From: Bradyrhizobium oligotrophicum S58
GTDB taxonomy: Bacteria > Pseudomonadota > Alphaproteobacteria > Rhizobiales > Xanthobacteraceae
Reading direction: 5' to 3'
Assembly (NCBI RefSeq): GCF_000344805.1
Contig: NC_020453.1
Location: 8,040,001 to 8,104,000 of the forward strand
DNA: 64,000 nt
Below are positions 18,167 to 27,834 of the stretch, piece after piece. The notes beneath the pieces are model-generated. The model was not told where the DNA came from. It was given only the letters and a program-made list of their open reading frames with translations, and made no database searches. Each line of letters begins with the position of its first letter. The stretch's first letter is position 1. A program made the position numbers and the translations under genes.

Positions 18167-19231
18167 CTAATCCAACAACTCGCGGCAGCCGAGATCATCG
18201 AACGCGAGGAAGATGCGCTCGAGATTATTCCACCAGATCACCGGCGGGATCTGGATCGCCCATTGCCAGACCGGCTGGGCGACGTGCAAGAGCACGGCGA
18301 GACGATAGTCCTGATCCAGCGCCGCCCGGTCGTAGCCGGCAACGCCATGCGCAACCAACGTCTGATGATAGCCGTCGAGCAGCGGTCGCTCGATCCGCGC
18401 GCGCCGCTCGGGATAGAGATGCAGCGCGATCATATAAGCGAGGTCGTTGGCCGGCACGCCGATCCGCCACTGGTCGAAATCGAACGCGCGGACGTCGTCG
18501 CTGTCGGCGGCCTTCGGCACCAGAAAATTCCAGACATGCGCGTCGCCATGCGCGATGCTGAGGTTTCGCCGCGAAAGATAACGCTCCGAGAGCCGCGGCG
18601 TCGCCGCCATCAGGCGCTCATAGACGGCGCGCCGGTCCGCGCTCAGGCGGTCTCCCAATTGGTCGGCGAAGCGCTGATAGTGGCCGGCAAAGGTCAGGCT
18701 GCGCCCAGCCCTCTCGTCTGCCGTCGCGAAGCTGCCGATGGACACGCCAAGCCGCGGATCATCCCACCACGCCGCATGCAGCCGCGCCAGCGCCCGCACG
18801 ATCGCCTCGGCCTGCGGCAGCGCCGGCGGCAGCGGCCATTGCGTCGCCGTCTGGTGCGTGTCGGTGAGATCCTCGAGCAGCAAGTGCCAGGTGAACGCCG
18901 CTTCGTCCCACGCGCCGCCGTAAGAGGCGGGCACCAGGCCCTTCGGCATGAGGCCCGCCAGCTCGCGATAGAAGCTGACCTCGTGGCGGCCGCCCCGCCA
19001 CAGCGTCTTGGCGAAGGCCGGCATGGCGAGCTTCAGGATCAGCGTCCTCGGTGCATTCGGCGCCGCGCCATCATAAGTCAAGCCGAGGCGGATGATGCGC
19101 GAGATCAGCATCGGGCGGTCGCTGATCACGCTGACCTCCGCCACCGCGCCTTTGTCGAGCACGCCCGCCTCGCGCATCGTGGCCGTCAACGCGGCAGGCT
19201 CGGCAGCAGGCGGCAAGTCGGTGGAGGTCAT
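18167..19231 (-). CDS. Aminoglycoside phosphotransferase (APH)-fold kinase family protein
   Basis: 354 residues. LSIAHGDAHVWNFLV is the Brenner catalytic loop (HGD....N) and AFDFDQWRIGVPANDLAYMIAL is the metal-binding D-F-D segment of APH/choline-kinase-like enzymes. The N-lobe contains LILKLAMPA, with the ATP lysine, and FYRELAGLMPKGLVPASY. Such enzymes phosphorylate hydroxyl groups of small molecules; many in alphaproteobacteria are of unknown substrate and are not resistance genes. The gene stands 60 bases after the dioxygenase gene on the same strand, so a metabolic link to the aromatic genes is possible but unproven. Confidence 0.85.
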   Translation of the reverse strand: MTSTDLPPAAEPAALTATMREAGVLDKGAVAEVSVISDRPMLISRIIRLGLTYDGAAPNAPRTLILKLAMPAFAKTLWRGGRHEVSFYRELAGLMPKGLVPASYGGAWDEAAFTWHLLLEDLTDTHQTATQWPLPPALPQAEAIVRALARLHAAWWDDPRLGVSIGSFATADERAGRSLTFAGHYQRFADQLGDRLSADRRAVYERLMAATPRLSERYLSRRNLSIAHGDAHVWNFLVPKAADSDDVRAFDFDQWRIGVPANDLAYMIALHLYPERRARIERPLLDGYHQTLVAHGVAGYDRAALDQDYRLAVLLHVAQPVWQWAIQIPPVIWWNNLERIFLAFDDLGCRELLD

Positions 19232-19291
19232 GCGGGCGCCGTCCCTTCAGGGTTGCAGCCTGATCCACACTAGCATGGATATTGCGAACCG

Positions 19292-20185
19292 CTACTTGAT
19301 CGGTGCGCGCGGCAGCACGGTGTCGCCGGCTTCCATCCGGTAGACATGTTCGAGCGAGTACCAGGGCGCGCGGACGTCCGCCTCTGTCGGATGCGGTTCG
19401 TCGTGGCGGATGAAATTGCCGAGCAGCGCTTGCGTCACGCCGAACTGCACGTCGCTGTCGATGTGCGGGTCGTTGGGATCGTAGACCTGCGAGATCAGCA
19501 CCTTGAAGCCCGGCTTGACGATCAGCGCATGCAGATGCGCCGGGCGATAGGGATGACGTCCCTGCGCTTTCAGAAGCCGGCCAACGCCCCCATCCGTTGG
19601 AATCGGATAGCCAACCATCATGACGGAGCGAAACCAGAAGCGACCGTCGGCATCGGTCGTGAGCTTGCCGCGCAGGTTCATGTCGGCCTGCTCGGGGTCC
19701 TGATTCTCGTAGTAGCCGACCGGTGAAGCATGCCAGACGTCGACCTCTGCGTCGGCGACCGGCGCTCCCCGCGGATCGACCACCCGCCCGTGCACGAACA
19801 GCGCCGGGCCTGATGTCGCCGAACGCACGATCGAGCCGCCATTCTCGGTGCGCGGCGAGTTCAACCGCCAGAACGGGCCGAGCAGCGACTGCGCCGTCTC
19901 GGTGTTGCCGCCGTCGCCATTGTTGAGCAGGCAGACCAGCGGCGAGACGCCGAGCGAGCCGGCCATCAGCACCACCTCGTTGTGGGTGTCGTTGGTGCGC
20001 TGCCCCAACTCGGCGATGATGGCCGCGGCTTCACGGAATTCGGCTTCGGTGAGGCGAACATCGCGCACGAAGCCATGCAGGTGCCTGACCAGCGAGACCA
20101 TGATCTCGCGCAGCCGCGGGTTGGTCGTCTGCTCCATCACTGCCAGCACGGCCGGCGTGACGTCCTGTTCGCGGGAGATGGTCAT
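19292..20185 (-). CDS. Intradiol ring-cleavage dioxygenase (hydroxyquinol/catechol 1,2-dioxygenase type)
   Basis: 297 residues from the ATG at 20185 (GAGGG about 9 bases upstream). The four iron ligands can be placed: Tyr in SPVGYYEN (158/159), Tyr193 in MVGYPIP, and His217 and His219 in RPAHLHALI. The N-terminal helical linker domain of catechol-type enzymes is present, and TAQSLLGPFWRLNSP opens the catalytic domain. These non-haem Fe(III) enzymes split the ring of catechol or hydroxyquinol between the two hydroxyl groups. The start GPFWRLNSPRTENG leans to the hydroxyquinol group. It lies next to a 3-oxoadipyl-CoA-type thiolase, the last step of the same funnel. Confidence 0.9.
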   Translation of the reverse strand: MTISREQDVTPAVLAVMEQTTNPRLREIMVSLVRHLHGFVRDVRLTEAEFREAAAIIAELGQRTNDTHNEVVLMAGSLGVSPLVCLLNNGDGGNTETAQSLLGPFWRLNSPRTENGGSIVRSATSGPALFVHGRVVDPRGAPVADAEVDVWHASPVGYYENQDPEQADMNLRGKLTTDADGRFWFRSVMMVGYPIPTDGGVGRLLKAQGRHPYRPAHLHALIVKPGFKVLISQVYDPNDPHIDSDVQFGVTQALLGNFIRHDEPHPTEADVRAPWYSLEHVYRMEAGDTVLPRAPIK

Positions 20186-20209
20186 GGCGCGATCCCTCGT
20201 CATCTCCGT

Positions 20210-20285
20210 CATTGCGAGGAGCGAAGCGACGAAGCAATCCAGGGCCACGCGTGCGACTCTGGATTGCTTCGCTTCGCTCGCAATG
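20210..20285. repeat. Dispersed palindrome, family A, second copy
   Basis: Left arm CATTGCGAGGAGCGAAGCGA continuing CGAAGCAATCCAG; right arm CTGGATTGCTTCGCTTCGCT continuing CGCAATG. The right arm is identical to that at 5265-5291. It lies between the thiolase and dioxygenase genes. Confidence 0.85.
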
Positions 20286-20297
20286 ACGGCGCAGTCG

Positions 20298-21506
20298 TCA
20301 GTTGATCATCTCGACCGCCAGGGCGACGCCCTGGCCGACGCCGACGCACATGGTGGCGAGCGCGCGTTTTCCCCCGCGCACTTCGAGCCCGTGCACGGCG
20401 GTCATCGCGAGACGCGCGCCGCTCATGCCGAGGGGATGGCCGAGCGCGATCGCGCCGCCATGCGGGTTGACGAAATCGGCATCGTCGGCGACGCCGAGCT
20501 GGCGCAGGCAGGCGATGCCTTGAGACGCGAACGCCTCGTTGAGCTCGATCAGATCGAAATCGGTGATCTTCAGGCCGAGCCGCTCCATCAGCTTGCGCGT
20601 CGCCGGCACCGGGCCGATGCCCATGATGCGCGGAGGCACGCCGGCCGAGGCGAGGCCGAGAATGCGCGCGCGCGGCGTGAGGCCGTGCTTCTTCACGGCC
20701 GCTTCCGAGGCGAGGATCATGGCAGCCGCGCCGTCATTGACGCCCGACGCGTTGCCGGCCGTGACGGTGCCGGGATTGCGCACGATCGGCTTGAGCTTGG
20801 CGAGACCTTCCAGCGTGGTCTCGGGGCGCGGATGCTCGTCCTTGTCGACGGTCACAGGTCCGGCCTTGCCGCCGGGCACCGACACCGGCGTGATCTCGGC
20901 GGCAAAATAGCCCGACGCGATCGCGCGTCCCGCGCGCTCCTGGGAGCGGATCGCGAACGCGTCCTGGTCGGCACGCGACACCTGGAATTCCTCGGCGACG
21001 TTCTCGCCGGTCTCCGGCATCGAATCGACGCCGTATTGCTGCTTCATCAGCGGATTGATGAAGCGCCAGCCGATCGTGGTGTCGAAGATCTCGGCCGAGC
21101 GCGAGAATGCCTCGGTCGCCTTGCCCTGCACGAACGGCGCCCGTGTCATCGATTCGACGCCGCCGGCGATCGCGAGAGCGACCTCGCCGGCGCGAATGGC
21201 GCGGCCCGCGGCGCCGACCGCGTCGAGCCCGGAGGCGCAGAGGCGGTTGAGCGTCTGGCCCGGAATGGAATCGGGCAGGCCCGCGAGCAGCAGCGCCATG
21301 CGCGCGACGTTGCGGTTGTCTTCGCCGGCCTGGTTGGCGCAGCCGAAGAACACCTCATCCACGGCAGCCCAGTCGAGATTCGGATGCTTCGCCTTCAGCG
21401 CCTTGAGCGGCGTCGCGGCGAGATCGTCGGTGCGCACTTTTGCCAGCGCGCCGCCGAAGCGGCCGATCGGCGTCCGCACCGCATCACAAATGTAGACGTC
21501 TCGCAT
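20298..21506 (-). CDS. pcaF: Acetyl-CoA acyltransferase, 3-oxoadipyl-CoA thiolase type
   Basis: 402 residues, the usual length. The acyl-accepting Cys90 is in LNRLCASGLDAV. The second motif is NPHGGAIALGHPLGMSGARL and the C-terminal active-site cysteine is in ATMCVGVGQG. The start MRDVYICDAVRTPIGRFGGALA is that of PcaF/PaaJ thiolases, which cleave 3-oxoadipyl-CoA to succinyl-CoA and acetyl-CoA at the end of the beta-ketoadipate pathway. It is upstream of the intradiol dioxygenase gene, separated by a palindromic repeat. A general acetyl-CoA acetyltransferase cannot be excluded. Confidence 0.88.
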   Translation of the reverse strand: MRDVYICDAVRTPIGRFGGALAKVRTDDLAATPLKALKAKHPNLDWAAVDEVFFGCANQAGEDNRNVARMALLLAGLPDSIPGQTLNRLCASGLDAVGAAGRAIRAGEVALAIAGGVESMTRAPFVQGKATEAFSRSAEIFDTTIGWRFINPLMKQQYGVDSMPETGENVAEEFQVSRADQDAFAIRSQERAGRAIASGYFAAEITPVSVPGGKAGPVTVDKDEHPRPETTLEGLAKLKPIVRNPGTVTAGNASGVNDGAAAMILASEAAVKKHGLTPRARILGLASAGVPPRIMGIGPVPATRKLMERLGLKITDFDLIELNEAFASQGIACLRQLGVADDADFVNPHGGAIALGHPLGMSGARLAMTAVHGLEVRGGKRALATMCVGVGQGVALAVEMIN

Positions 21507-21644
21507 CGCTCTCTCCCGGATCTCACTGTTTCTGGTCAGAATTGACGGCGGTTTTAGGAGTGCGCCGGGGGGAGGTCAAATGACGGGCGCGCGGGGAGGT
21601 ATGCGTGGCAAAGGCGGATGCGCGCGATCTCGGCGCGGCCGGTG

Positions 21645-21778
21645 CGCCCCCTCCCCCGCTTGCGGGGGAGGGTCGGGGTGGGGGCAGCCCCAAGCGAGAT
21701 CTTTCGAGCGGAGAGAATTCCCCCACCCGCATCGCATCTCCGATGCGATGCGACCTCCCCCGCACGCGGGGGAGGTGC
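21645..21778. repeat. Dispersed repeat, family E (CCTCCCCCGC / GCGGGGGAGG)
   Basis: Blocks CCCTCCCCCGCTTGCGGGGG, AGGGTCGGGGTGGGGGC, GAATTCCCCCACCCGC and GACCTCCCCCGCACGCGGGG occur in order, with inverted pairs. The same order is found at 26327-26431. Confidence 0.8.
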
Positions 21779-21829
21779 AAAAGCTGCCACCATCCCAGCG
21801 TTGAAGACGGGAGCAGCCTCCGGTCTCTC

Positions 21830-21945
21830 CGTCATTCCGGGGCGACGCGCGAAGCGCGGCGAGCCCGGAATCCATCGGGCTGCATGACCTGCTGCACGAT
21901 GGATTCCGGGTTCGTGCTGCGCACGCCCCGGAATGACGGGAGGAT
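21830..21945. repeat. Dispersed inverted repeat, family F (GTCATTCCGGGGC / GCCCCGGAATGAC)
   Basis: Outer arms CGTCATTCCGGGGCGACGCG and CGCACGCCCCGGAATGACGG, inner arms CCGGAATCCATCGGGC and GATGGATTCCGGGTTCG. Copies are at 24802-24841 and 35073-35152. Together with family E it fills the 21507-22059 spacer; I see no gene there. Confidence 0.8.
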
Positions 21946-22059
21946 AGAGCTGCGATCATTTCCGGCACTCCCCTCGGGGGAAAATTGCCATCGTGGAAAA
22001 CCGGGACATCGCCTGCAAAGCGGTAGGACCGTCCGGGCAAATTGGCTAGTTTCCGCGCC

Positions 22060-24792
22060 ATGACGATCCAGCAACCCATCACCGCCCCGGTTCCGCCCGA
22101 CGCCACGCCTGCCGAGGCGCCGGCCAAGCTCACGCCGATGATGGAGCAGTACCTGGACATCAAGGCGGCCCATCCGGGGTTGATGCTGTTCTACCGGATG
22201 GGCGACTTCTACGAGCTGTTCTTCGAGGACGCGGAAGTGGCCTCTAAGGCGCTCGGCATCGTACTGACCAAGCGCGGCAAGCACCAGGGCGCGGATATTC
22301 CGATGTGCGGCGTGCCGGTGGAGCGCTCCGAGGATTATCTGCACCGGCTGATCGCGCAGGGCATCCGCGTCGCCGTGTGCGAGCAGATGGAGGATCCGGC
22401 CGCGGCGCGGGCGCGTGGCAACAAGAGCGTGGTCAGGCGCGGCGTGGTGCGCGTGGTGACGCCGGGCACGATCACCGAGGACAATCTGCTCGATGCGCGC
22501 GCCAACAACTATCTGCTGGCGATTGCGCGCAGCCGCGGCTCGTCCGGCGGCGACCGGCTCGGGCTCGCCTGGATCGACATCTCGACGTCCGACTTCATCG
22601 TCACGGAATGCGCGTTCGCCGAACTCACGGCGACGCTCGCCCGCATCAACCCGAACGAGGTCATCGTCTCCGACGCGCTGTATTCGGACATAGCGTTCGA
22701 GCCGGTGCTGCGCGAGCTCGCCGCCGTGACGCCGCTGACCCGCGACGTATTCGACGGCGCCACCGCCGAGCGCAGGTTGTGCGACTACTTCGCCGTTGCC
22801 ACCATGGACGGGCTGGCCGTGCTGTCGCGGCTCGAAGCAACGGCAGCAGCGGCCTGCGTCACCTACGTCGAGCGCACGCAAGTCGGCCAGCGCCCGCCGC
22901 TGGCGCCGCCGGCGCGCGAGGCGACCGGCAGCACGATGGCGATCGATCCGGCGACGCGCGCCAATCTCGAGCTGACGCGGACGCTGGCCGGCGAGCGGCG
23001 TGGCTCGCTGCTCGACGCCATCGACTGCACCGTGACCTCGGCCGGCTCGCGGCTGCTGGCGCAGCGGCTCGCGGCACCGTTGACGGAGCCGGGGCAGATC
23101 GGGCGAAGGCTCGATGCGGTCAACACGTTCGTCGCCGATGGCGCCGCCCGCGAGGACATCCGCTCCATCCTGCGCGGCGCGCCCGACATGACCCGGGCGA
23201 TGGCGCGGCTCTCGGTCGGCCGCGGCGGCCCGCGCGATCTCGCCGCGTTGCGCGACGGCATCCTCGCCGCCGACCAGGCGATGGCGCGGCTATCGGCGCT
23301 CGACCAGCCGCCGCAGGAGGTCGCGTCTGTCACGGCCGCGCTGGCCAAGCCCGCGCGGACGCTGGCCGACGAATTCGCCCGCGCGCTCGACGAGCAGCTG
23401 CCGCTGATCAAGCGCGACGGCGGCTTCGTCCGATCAGGCTATGATGCGACACTCGACGAAACGCGCAATCTGCGCGACGCGTCGCGCCTCGTCGTCGCCT
23501 CGATGCAGGCGCGCTATGCCGACCAGACCGGCGTCAAGGCGCTGAAAATCCGGCACAACAATGTGCTCGGCTATTTCGTCGAGGTCACCGCGCAGCACGG
23601 CGACAAGCTGATGTCGGCGCCTTTGAACGCGACCTTCATCCATCGCCAGACGCTCGCGGGCCAGGTGCGCTTCACCACGTCGGAGCTCGGCGAGATCGAG
23701 GCCAAGATCGCCAACGCCGGCGAGCGCGCGCTCAATCTCGAGCTGGAGATCTTCGATCGTCTCTGTGGGCAGGCGCTGGCGATCGGCGACGATCTGCGCG
23801 CCGCAGCGCACGGCTTTGCGATGCTCGATGTCGCCACTGCGCTGGCCAAGCTCGCGGTCGACGACAACTATGTGAGGCCCGAGGTCGACGGCTCGCTCGG
23901 CTTCGCCATCGAGGGCGGCCGTCATCCGGTGGTGGAGCAGGCGCTCAAGCGCGAGGGCCAGCCGTTCATTGCCAATTCCTGCGATCTGTCGCCGACGCCG
24001 GGACATAAGAGCGGACAGCTGTGGCTGCTCACCGGCCCGAACATGGCGGGTAAATCGACCTTCCTGCGCCAGAACGCGCTCATCGCCCTGCTGGCCCAGA
24101 TCGGCTCTTTCGTGCCGGCGAGCCGCGCTCGCATCGGCATCGTCGACCGGCTGTTCTCACGCGTCGGCGCCGCCGATGATCTCGCGCGCGGACGTTCGAC
24201 CTTCATGGTCGAGATGGTCGAGACCGCGGCGATCCTCAACCAAGCCGGCGAGCGCGCGCTGGTGATCCTGGACGAGATCGGCAGGGGCACCGCGACCTTC
24301 GATGGATTGTCGATCGCCTGGGCGGCGATCGAGCATCTGCATGAGAGCAACCGCTGCCGCACGCTGTTTGCGACGCACTATCACGAACTGACGGCGCTCG
24401 CCGCCAAGCTGCCGCGGCTGTTCAACGCCACGGTACGGGTCAAGGAATGGCAGGGCGACGTGGTGTTCCTGCACGAGGTGCTGCCGGGCTCGGCCGACCG
24501 CTCCTACGGCATCCAGGTGGCGAAGCTCGCAGGCTTGCCGCCGGCGGTGATCAGCCGCGCCAAATCGGTGCTGGCCAAGCTGGAAGCGCAGGACCGCGGC
24601 CAGAGCGCCCGTGCCCTGGTCGACGACCTGCCGCTGTTCGCGGTACCGTCGCGCGCGGCCGCCGAGCCGGCGATGTCGAAGGAAGCGGAAGAGCTGATCG
24701 CCGCGGTGACGGCGCTGCATCCCGACGAGATGACCCCGCGGGAGGCGATGGACGCGCTGTATGCGCTGAAAGCGAAGCTCCTGAAGACCTAA
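22060..24792 (+). CDS. mutS: DNA mismatch repair protein MutS
   Basis: 910 residues from the ATG at 22060; a frame extension to 22042 lacks a better start. The mismatch-recognition Phe-X-Glu motif is in [17 protein letters not shown]. The clamp and lever domains follow, then the ATPase with Walker [10 protein letters not shown] (about residue 660), [13 protein letters not shown], the Walker B region [17 protein letters not shown], and the FATHYHELT switch. MutS binds mispaired bases and recruits MutL. The C-terminal region ends in [22 protein letters not shown]. glnD, often the next gene in related bacteria, lies 5.4 kb downstream here after a block of opposite-strand genes. Confidence 0.98.
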   Translation: MTIQQPITAPVPPDATPAEAPAKLTPMMEQYLDIKAAHPGLMLFYRMGDFYELFFEDAEVASKALGIVLTKRGKHQGADIPMCGVPVERSEDYLHRLIAQGIRVAVCEQMEDPAAARARGNKSVVRRGVVRVVTPGTITEDNLLDARANNYLLAIARSRGSSGGDRLGLAWIDISTSDFIVTECAFAELTATLARINPNEVIVSDALYSDIAFEPVLRELAAVTPLTRDVFDGATAERRLCDYFAVATMDGLAVLSRLEATAAAACVTYVERTQVGQRPPLAPPAREATGSTMAIDPATRANLELTRTLAGERRGSLLDAIDCTVTSAGSRLLAQRLAAPLTEPGQIGRRLDAVNTFVADGAAREDIRSILRGAPDMTRAMARLSVGRGGPRDLAALRDGILAADQAMARLSALDQPPQEVASVTAALAKPARTLADEFARALDEQLPLIKRDGGFVRSGYDATLDETRNLRDASRLVVASMQARYADQTGVKALKIRHNNVLGYFVEVTAQHGDKLMSAPLNATFIHRQTLAGQVRFTTSELGEIEAKIANAGERALNLELEIFDRLCGQALAIGDDLRAAAHGFAMLDVATALAKLAVDDNYVRPEVDGSLGFAIEGGRHPVVEQALKREGQPFIANSCDLSPTPGHKSGQLWLLTGPNMAGKSTFLRQNALIALLAQIGSFVPASRARIGIVDRLFSRVGAADDLARGRSTFMVEMVETAAILNQAGERALVILDEIGRGTATFDGLSIAWAAIEHLHESNRCRTLFATHYHELTALAAKLPRLFNATVRVKEWQGDVVFLHEVLPGSADRSYGIQVAKLAGLPPAVISRAKSVLAKLEAQDRGQSARALVDDLPLFAVPSRAAAEPAMSKEAEELIAAVTALHPDEMTPREAMDALYALKAKLLKT

Positions 24793-24801
24793 TGACCCGG
24801 C

Positions 24802-24841
24802 GTCATTCCGGGCGCGCGTCAGCGCGAGCCCGGAATGACGC
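24802..24841. repeat. Short inverted repeat, family F, just after mutS
   Basis: CGTCATTCCGGGCGCGCG and GCGCGAGCCCGGAATGACG pair as an almost perfect hairpin 10 bases after the mutS stop. There is no T-run, so it may stabilise the 3' end of the mutS or the convergent hydrolase mRNA and not act as a classic terminator. Confidence 0.7.
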
Positions 24842-24878
24842 CGGCGTTGGAGACCGGCCTTAGCCGCCGGTCAGAGCC

Positions 24879-25391
24879 TCAGTCGTTCGAGCCGACCGGG
24901 TGGCCGTCCTCGGACGCCACCTTGACGGCGCCGAGTTTCGGCAGCTCGACGGACTTCGGCCAGAAATAGCCGACCAGACGGGTCTTCGGCTCGAACTGCT
25001 CGCGAACCGCATCGCTCTCGTTGCCGCCCAGCGTCAACACCTGCGACCGCGTCTCGCCCATGTAGAAGCCGACATGACCGAGCCCGGAGTTCGGCTTGCC
25101 CCGCGTATAGACCGCGATCGCGCCGAGCGCGGGCTTTTCGAGCTTCACGAAATTCTTGTTGGTGCGGAAGGACTGCGACGAGGGGCTGCGCGTGCCGGGA
25201 ACGCCGCTCTGCTCGAGCTTGGCATTGGTCCAGATCGCGCACCAGGGATCGCCCTCCGAGCCGCAATGCGCCTGATCGATGAACTTCTTGATGCCGCGGT
25301 TGTTGCCGGTCTCGTGAAAGCCGAGATCCTTCAATCCGTTCGCGAGCCATTTTGGCTGCCCATTGGTCGTCGTCCCATTTGCGGTCGGCAT
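24879..25391 (-). CDS. TIGR02594-type NlpC/P60-like (CHAP-like) hydrolase
   Basis: 170 residues. The ATG at 25391 has a perfect AGGAGG 7 bases upstream, which rejects a longer reading from 25427 and the overlapping Arg-rich frame 24871-25458. GDPWCAIWTNAKLEQSG places the catalytic Cys51 and GLGHVGFYMGE the His106, as in papain-like peptidoglycan amidases of this family. GAIAVYTRG before the His is also typical. There is no signal peptide, so export would need a holin-like or other route, as in phage lysins. Neighbours do not suggest a prophage. Confidence 0.82.
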   Translation of the reverse strand: MPTANGTTTNGQPKWLANGLKDLGFHETGNNRGIKKFIDQAHCGSEGDPWCAIWTNAKLEQSGVPGTRSPSSQSFRTNKNFVKLEKPALGAIAVYTRGKPNSGLGHVGFYMGETRSQVLTLGGNESDAVREQFEPKTRLVGYFWPKSVELPKLGAVKVASEDGHPVGSND

Positions 25392-25505
25392 ATCGCACCT
25401 CCTGTTGCAGTTCGACCGTTGACCCACCTTTCAGTTGCATTGTCTTTGCGGTAAGCACGGAGGTTCAAGGCGACGCGAATGCAACCGGAGCTCATGAGGT
25501 CGAAG

Positions 25506-26300
25506 TCAGGCCGTCCGGCGCCGCCGCCCGAGCCACCACAGGCCGAGATTCCAGCCGACGCAGGTCGTAAGTGCCCCGCTGAGACCCACGGCGGCGCCGA
25601 GGTGCAGGCTGCCGAGATGCAGCACGACGACGGCGAGCGAGAAGCCGATCAGGCCATAGGCGCCGTTGGCCAGCACGGCGGCGGTCGCGGGACCGCCGAT
25701 GCGCGGCTGCAGGATCAGCATCATCGAGGTGAAGACGATCGGGAACAGCGCCAGCATGCCGGAGACGCTGGGGCCGGCCCAGCCTGAGACCGACGTGACG
25801 GTCGCGACGAGCGTTGCGACCAGCGAGGCGCGTAAGGGAACGTCGTACCAGCGTCGGGTGATCAGCGGCATCCTGGCGTGGCGATAGCGCCGCAATAGCG
25901 GCAGGCAGATCGCGAAGGTCACGACATTGGCGGCGACGCCCATCAGCAACGTCCACTGCACGGTCTTGATCAGTGCGGCGAGACCGAGCCACACGGCCAC
26001 TGCGGTGGCGCTCGCGACCAGCACGCTGTGGCGCTGCGCCAGCACGGCATAGGCAAGGCTGAGGAAGATCGTGGCGGCATTGATCGGCAGGCTGGTCAGC
26101 GCGCCCTGCGCGATGAAGGCCGCGTCGTGGTCGAGCGCGAGGAAGACGTAGGTCGGCCCCGCCGAGATCGGCAGGGTCGCGACCAGGGCGCCGATCACCG
26201 GCCCGGTGCGCTCGGCGATCATCGACGCCGACACCACGAAGGCAGCGGCGATCGCCATGCGCAAGCCGAGCAGCAGCAGGAAGGAGGGATCGAGGGACAT
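25506..26300 (-). CDS. Integral membrane protein of unknown function
   Basis: 264 residues with eight or nine hydrophobic segments covering nearly the whole length. It ends in a basic tail WLGRRRRTA. Recurrent features are IGALVATLPISAGPTYVFLALDHD and a second similar stretch SVSGMLALFPIVFTSMMLILQPRIGG, which suggests an internal repeat of two halves. I do not recognise a named family with certainty. It follows the OsmC gene on the same strand after a family E repeat. Confidence 0.75.
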   Translation of the reverse strand: MSLDPSFLLLLGLRMAIAAAFVVSASMIAERTGPVIGALVATLPISAGPTYVFLALDHDAAFIAQGALTSLPINAATIFLSLAYAVLAQRHSVLVASATAVAVWLGLAALIKTVQWTLLMGVAANVVTFAICLPLLRRYRHARMPLITRRWYDVPLRASLVATLVATVTSVSGWAGPSVSGMLALFPIVFTSMMLILQPRIGGPATAAVLANGAYGLIGFSLAVVVLHLGSLHLGAAVGLSGALTTCVGWNLGLWWLGRRRRTA

Positions 26301-26326
26301 CAACTCACGCGGCAGCGGCAGTGGTC

Positions 26327-26431
26327 TCCCTCCCCCACCTGCGAGGGGAGGGCCGGGGTGGGGGCGCGGCTCGGGTGGTGCGCGTCGTGCGGAGAGAAGT
26401 TCCCCACCCGCCTCGCAAGCGGGGGAGGCGC
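26327..26431. repeat. Dispersed repeat, family E, second copy
   Basis: CTCCCTCCCCCACCTGCGAG, GGGAGGGCCGGGGTGGGGGC, GAAGTTCCCCACCCGC and AAGCGGGGGAGGCG in the same order as at 21645-21778. It separates the membrane protein and OsmC genes. Confidence 0.75.
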
Positions 26432-26481
26432 AGACCGAGCAAGCCTCAACAGCTCGTCGTCAACAGTAGCAGCGGGTGCAG

Positions 26482-26991
26482 CTAGACCCGCTTCAAACTC
26501 ACCGACACCTTCGGGCCGTTCTTGATGGTCTGATAGACCACGCAATAGCGCTCGGTGAGCTTGAGCAGGAGATCGAGCTTGTCCTGTGGGGCGTCGGTGT
26601 CGACCTCGAAGCGCAGCCGGATTTCCTGGAAGCCGACCGGGGCCTCCTTGTCGACGCCGAGCGTGCCGCGGAAATCGAGATCGCCTTCGGCGAGCACGCG
26701 CCCGCTCTTCAGCGGGACCTCGACCGCGGTGGCGACCGACTTCAAGGTAACGCCGGCGCAGGCGACCAGCGCCTCCAGCAGCATGTCGCCGGAGCACAGC
26801 TCCAGCCCGGAGCCGCCGGTGGCGGGATGCAGGCCGGCCACCGCCAGCGCGCGGCCGGTTTCGAGCTTGCAGGTCAGGCCTTCGCCGCCGACCTCACCCT
26901 TCGCCTTCAGCGTGATGACCGCGGCGGAAGGGTCGGCCTTGTAGCGTTCCTTGATCGGCGCCTGCATGGCGCGCAGCTCGGCAGCATCCAT
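26482..26991 (-). CDS. OsmC/Ohr-family protein
   Basis: 169 residues. The two cysteines of the family are found in LLEALVACAGVTLKSVA and LTERYCVVYQTIKNGP. Many OsmC proteins use such a pair to reduce organic hydroperoxides. The central strands FRGTLGVDKEAPVGFQEIRLRFEVDTDAP fit the family dimer fold. The first ~30 residues (MDAAELRAMQAPIKERYKADP) are an N-terminal helix seen in a subgroup of OsmC proteins. It lies downstream of the sulfonate-type importer genes on the same strand; sulfur and thiol-peroxide links are plausible but only inferred. Confidence 0.88.
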   Translation of the reverse strand: MDAAELRAMQAPIKERYKADPSAAVITLKAKGEVGGEGLTCKLETGRALAVAGLHPATGGSGLELCSGDMLLEALVACAGVTLKSVATAVEVPLKSGRVLAEGDLDFRGTLGVDKEAPVGFQEIRLRFEVDTDAPQDKLDLLLKLTERYCVVYQTIKNGPKVSVSLKRV

Positions 26992-27048
26992 CGTCGTTCT
27001 CTCCCGGATTTCATTTCAGACGAGATGTACCGGGCCGCACCGCCGCTG

Positions 27049-27834
27049 TCACCACCACAGCCCGCCGCCGGCGTCACGCCTGCCCTGCATGTCGGGCACC
27101 GTCCGATCGAGCGAACGGTCGAGCGCGGTCAGCACGTGGCGCTTGAACTGGTCGAACAGCGGCGCGTTGCGGTCGCGGGGGCGCGACAGGTTGATGGTGA
27201 TCTCCTCGAACAGCCGGCCGGGATGCGGCCGCATCACCAGCACGCGGTCGGCCAGCACCACGGCCTCTTCGACATCGTGGGTCACCAGCACCAGCGTCGG
27301 ACGCGTGTCGGCCCAGAGGTCGAGCAGGTGATCCTGCAGGTCCTTGCGGGTGAAGGCGTCGAGCGCCGAGAACGGCTCGTCGAGCAAGAGCACCTCTGGC
27401 TGCGCCACCAGGGCGCGGGCGATCGCGACGCGCTGCGCCTGGCCGCCGGACAATTCGCGTGGCCAGACCTTGGCCTTCTCGGTGAGGCCGACCCGTTCGA
27501 GCGCACGCGCAACGCGCTCGCGGCGCTCGGCCGCCGGCAGCTCGGACAGGCCGAAGCCGATATTGTCGGCGACGGTGAGCCACGGCAGCAGCCGCGGCTC
27601 CTGGAAGATGATGCCGACCTTGGGATGCGGCGCCGCAATCGCCTCGCCATCAAGCGTGACGGTGCCGGCGCTGGTGCGATCGAGCCCGGCGATGGCGCGC
27701 AGAAGCGTCGACTTGCCGCAGCCGGAGCCGCCGATGATGGCGATGATCTCGCCGAGCTGGATCTCGGCCGAGAACCTCTCCAGCGCGTGGACGCCGTTGG
27801 GATAGACCTTGGTGACGGATGCGAGCTGCAGCAT
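27049..27834 (-). CDS. ABC transporter ATP-binding protein, SsuB/TauB/NrtD type
   Basis: 261 residues from the ATG at 27834, which overlaps the permease stop as TGATG. A longer in-frame reading to 28764 only shadows the permease gene. Walker A GGSGCGKST, Q-loop IFQEPRLLPWLTV, signature LSGGQAQRVAIARAL, Walker B VLLLDEPFSALD and the H-loop LVTHDVEEAV are all intact. EPRLLPW is typical of importers for nitrate, sulfonate and taurine. It forms an importer with the permease 27834-28679 and the binding protein 28998-29972. Confidence 0.93.
   Translation of the reverse strand: MLQLASVTKVYPNGVHALERFSAEIQLGEIIAIIGGSGCGKSTLLRAIAGLDRTSAGTVTLDGEAIAAPHPKVGIIFQEPRLLPWLTVADNIGFGLSELPAAERRERVARALERVGLTEKAKVWPRELSGGQAQRVAIARALVAQPEVLLLDEPFSALDAFTRKDLQDHLLDLWADTRPTLVLVTHDVEEAVVLADRVLVMRPHPGRLFEEITINLSRPRDRNAPLFDQFKRHVLTALDRSLDRTVPDMQGRRDAGGGLWW

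Noticed and set aside
18167..19231. Antibiotic-resistance aminoglycoside kinase
   Set aside because: The fold motifs fit, but the large APH/choline-kinase-like superfamily is mostly metabolic, and nothing nearby suggests resistance.
24879..25391. Prophage lysis gene
   Set aside because: The hydrolase is lysin-like, but no holin, phage structural or integrase gene is nearby.
24871..25458. 195-residue frame overlapping the TIGR02594-type hydrolase
   Set aside because: Arg-rich shadow. The hydrolase frame has the catalytic Cys/His motifs and a perfect ribosome site.
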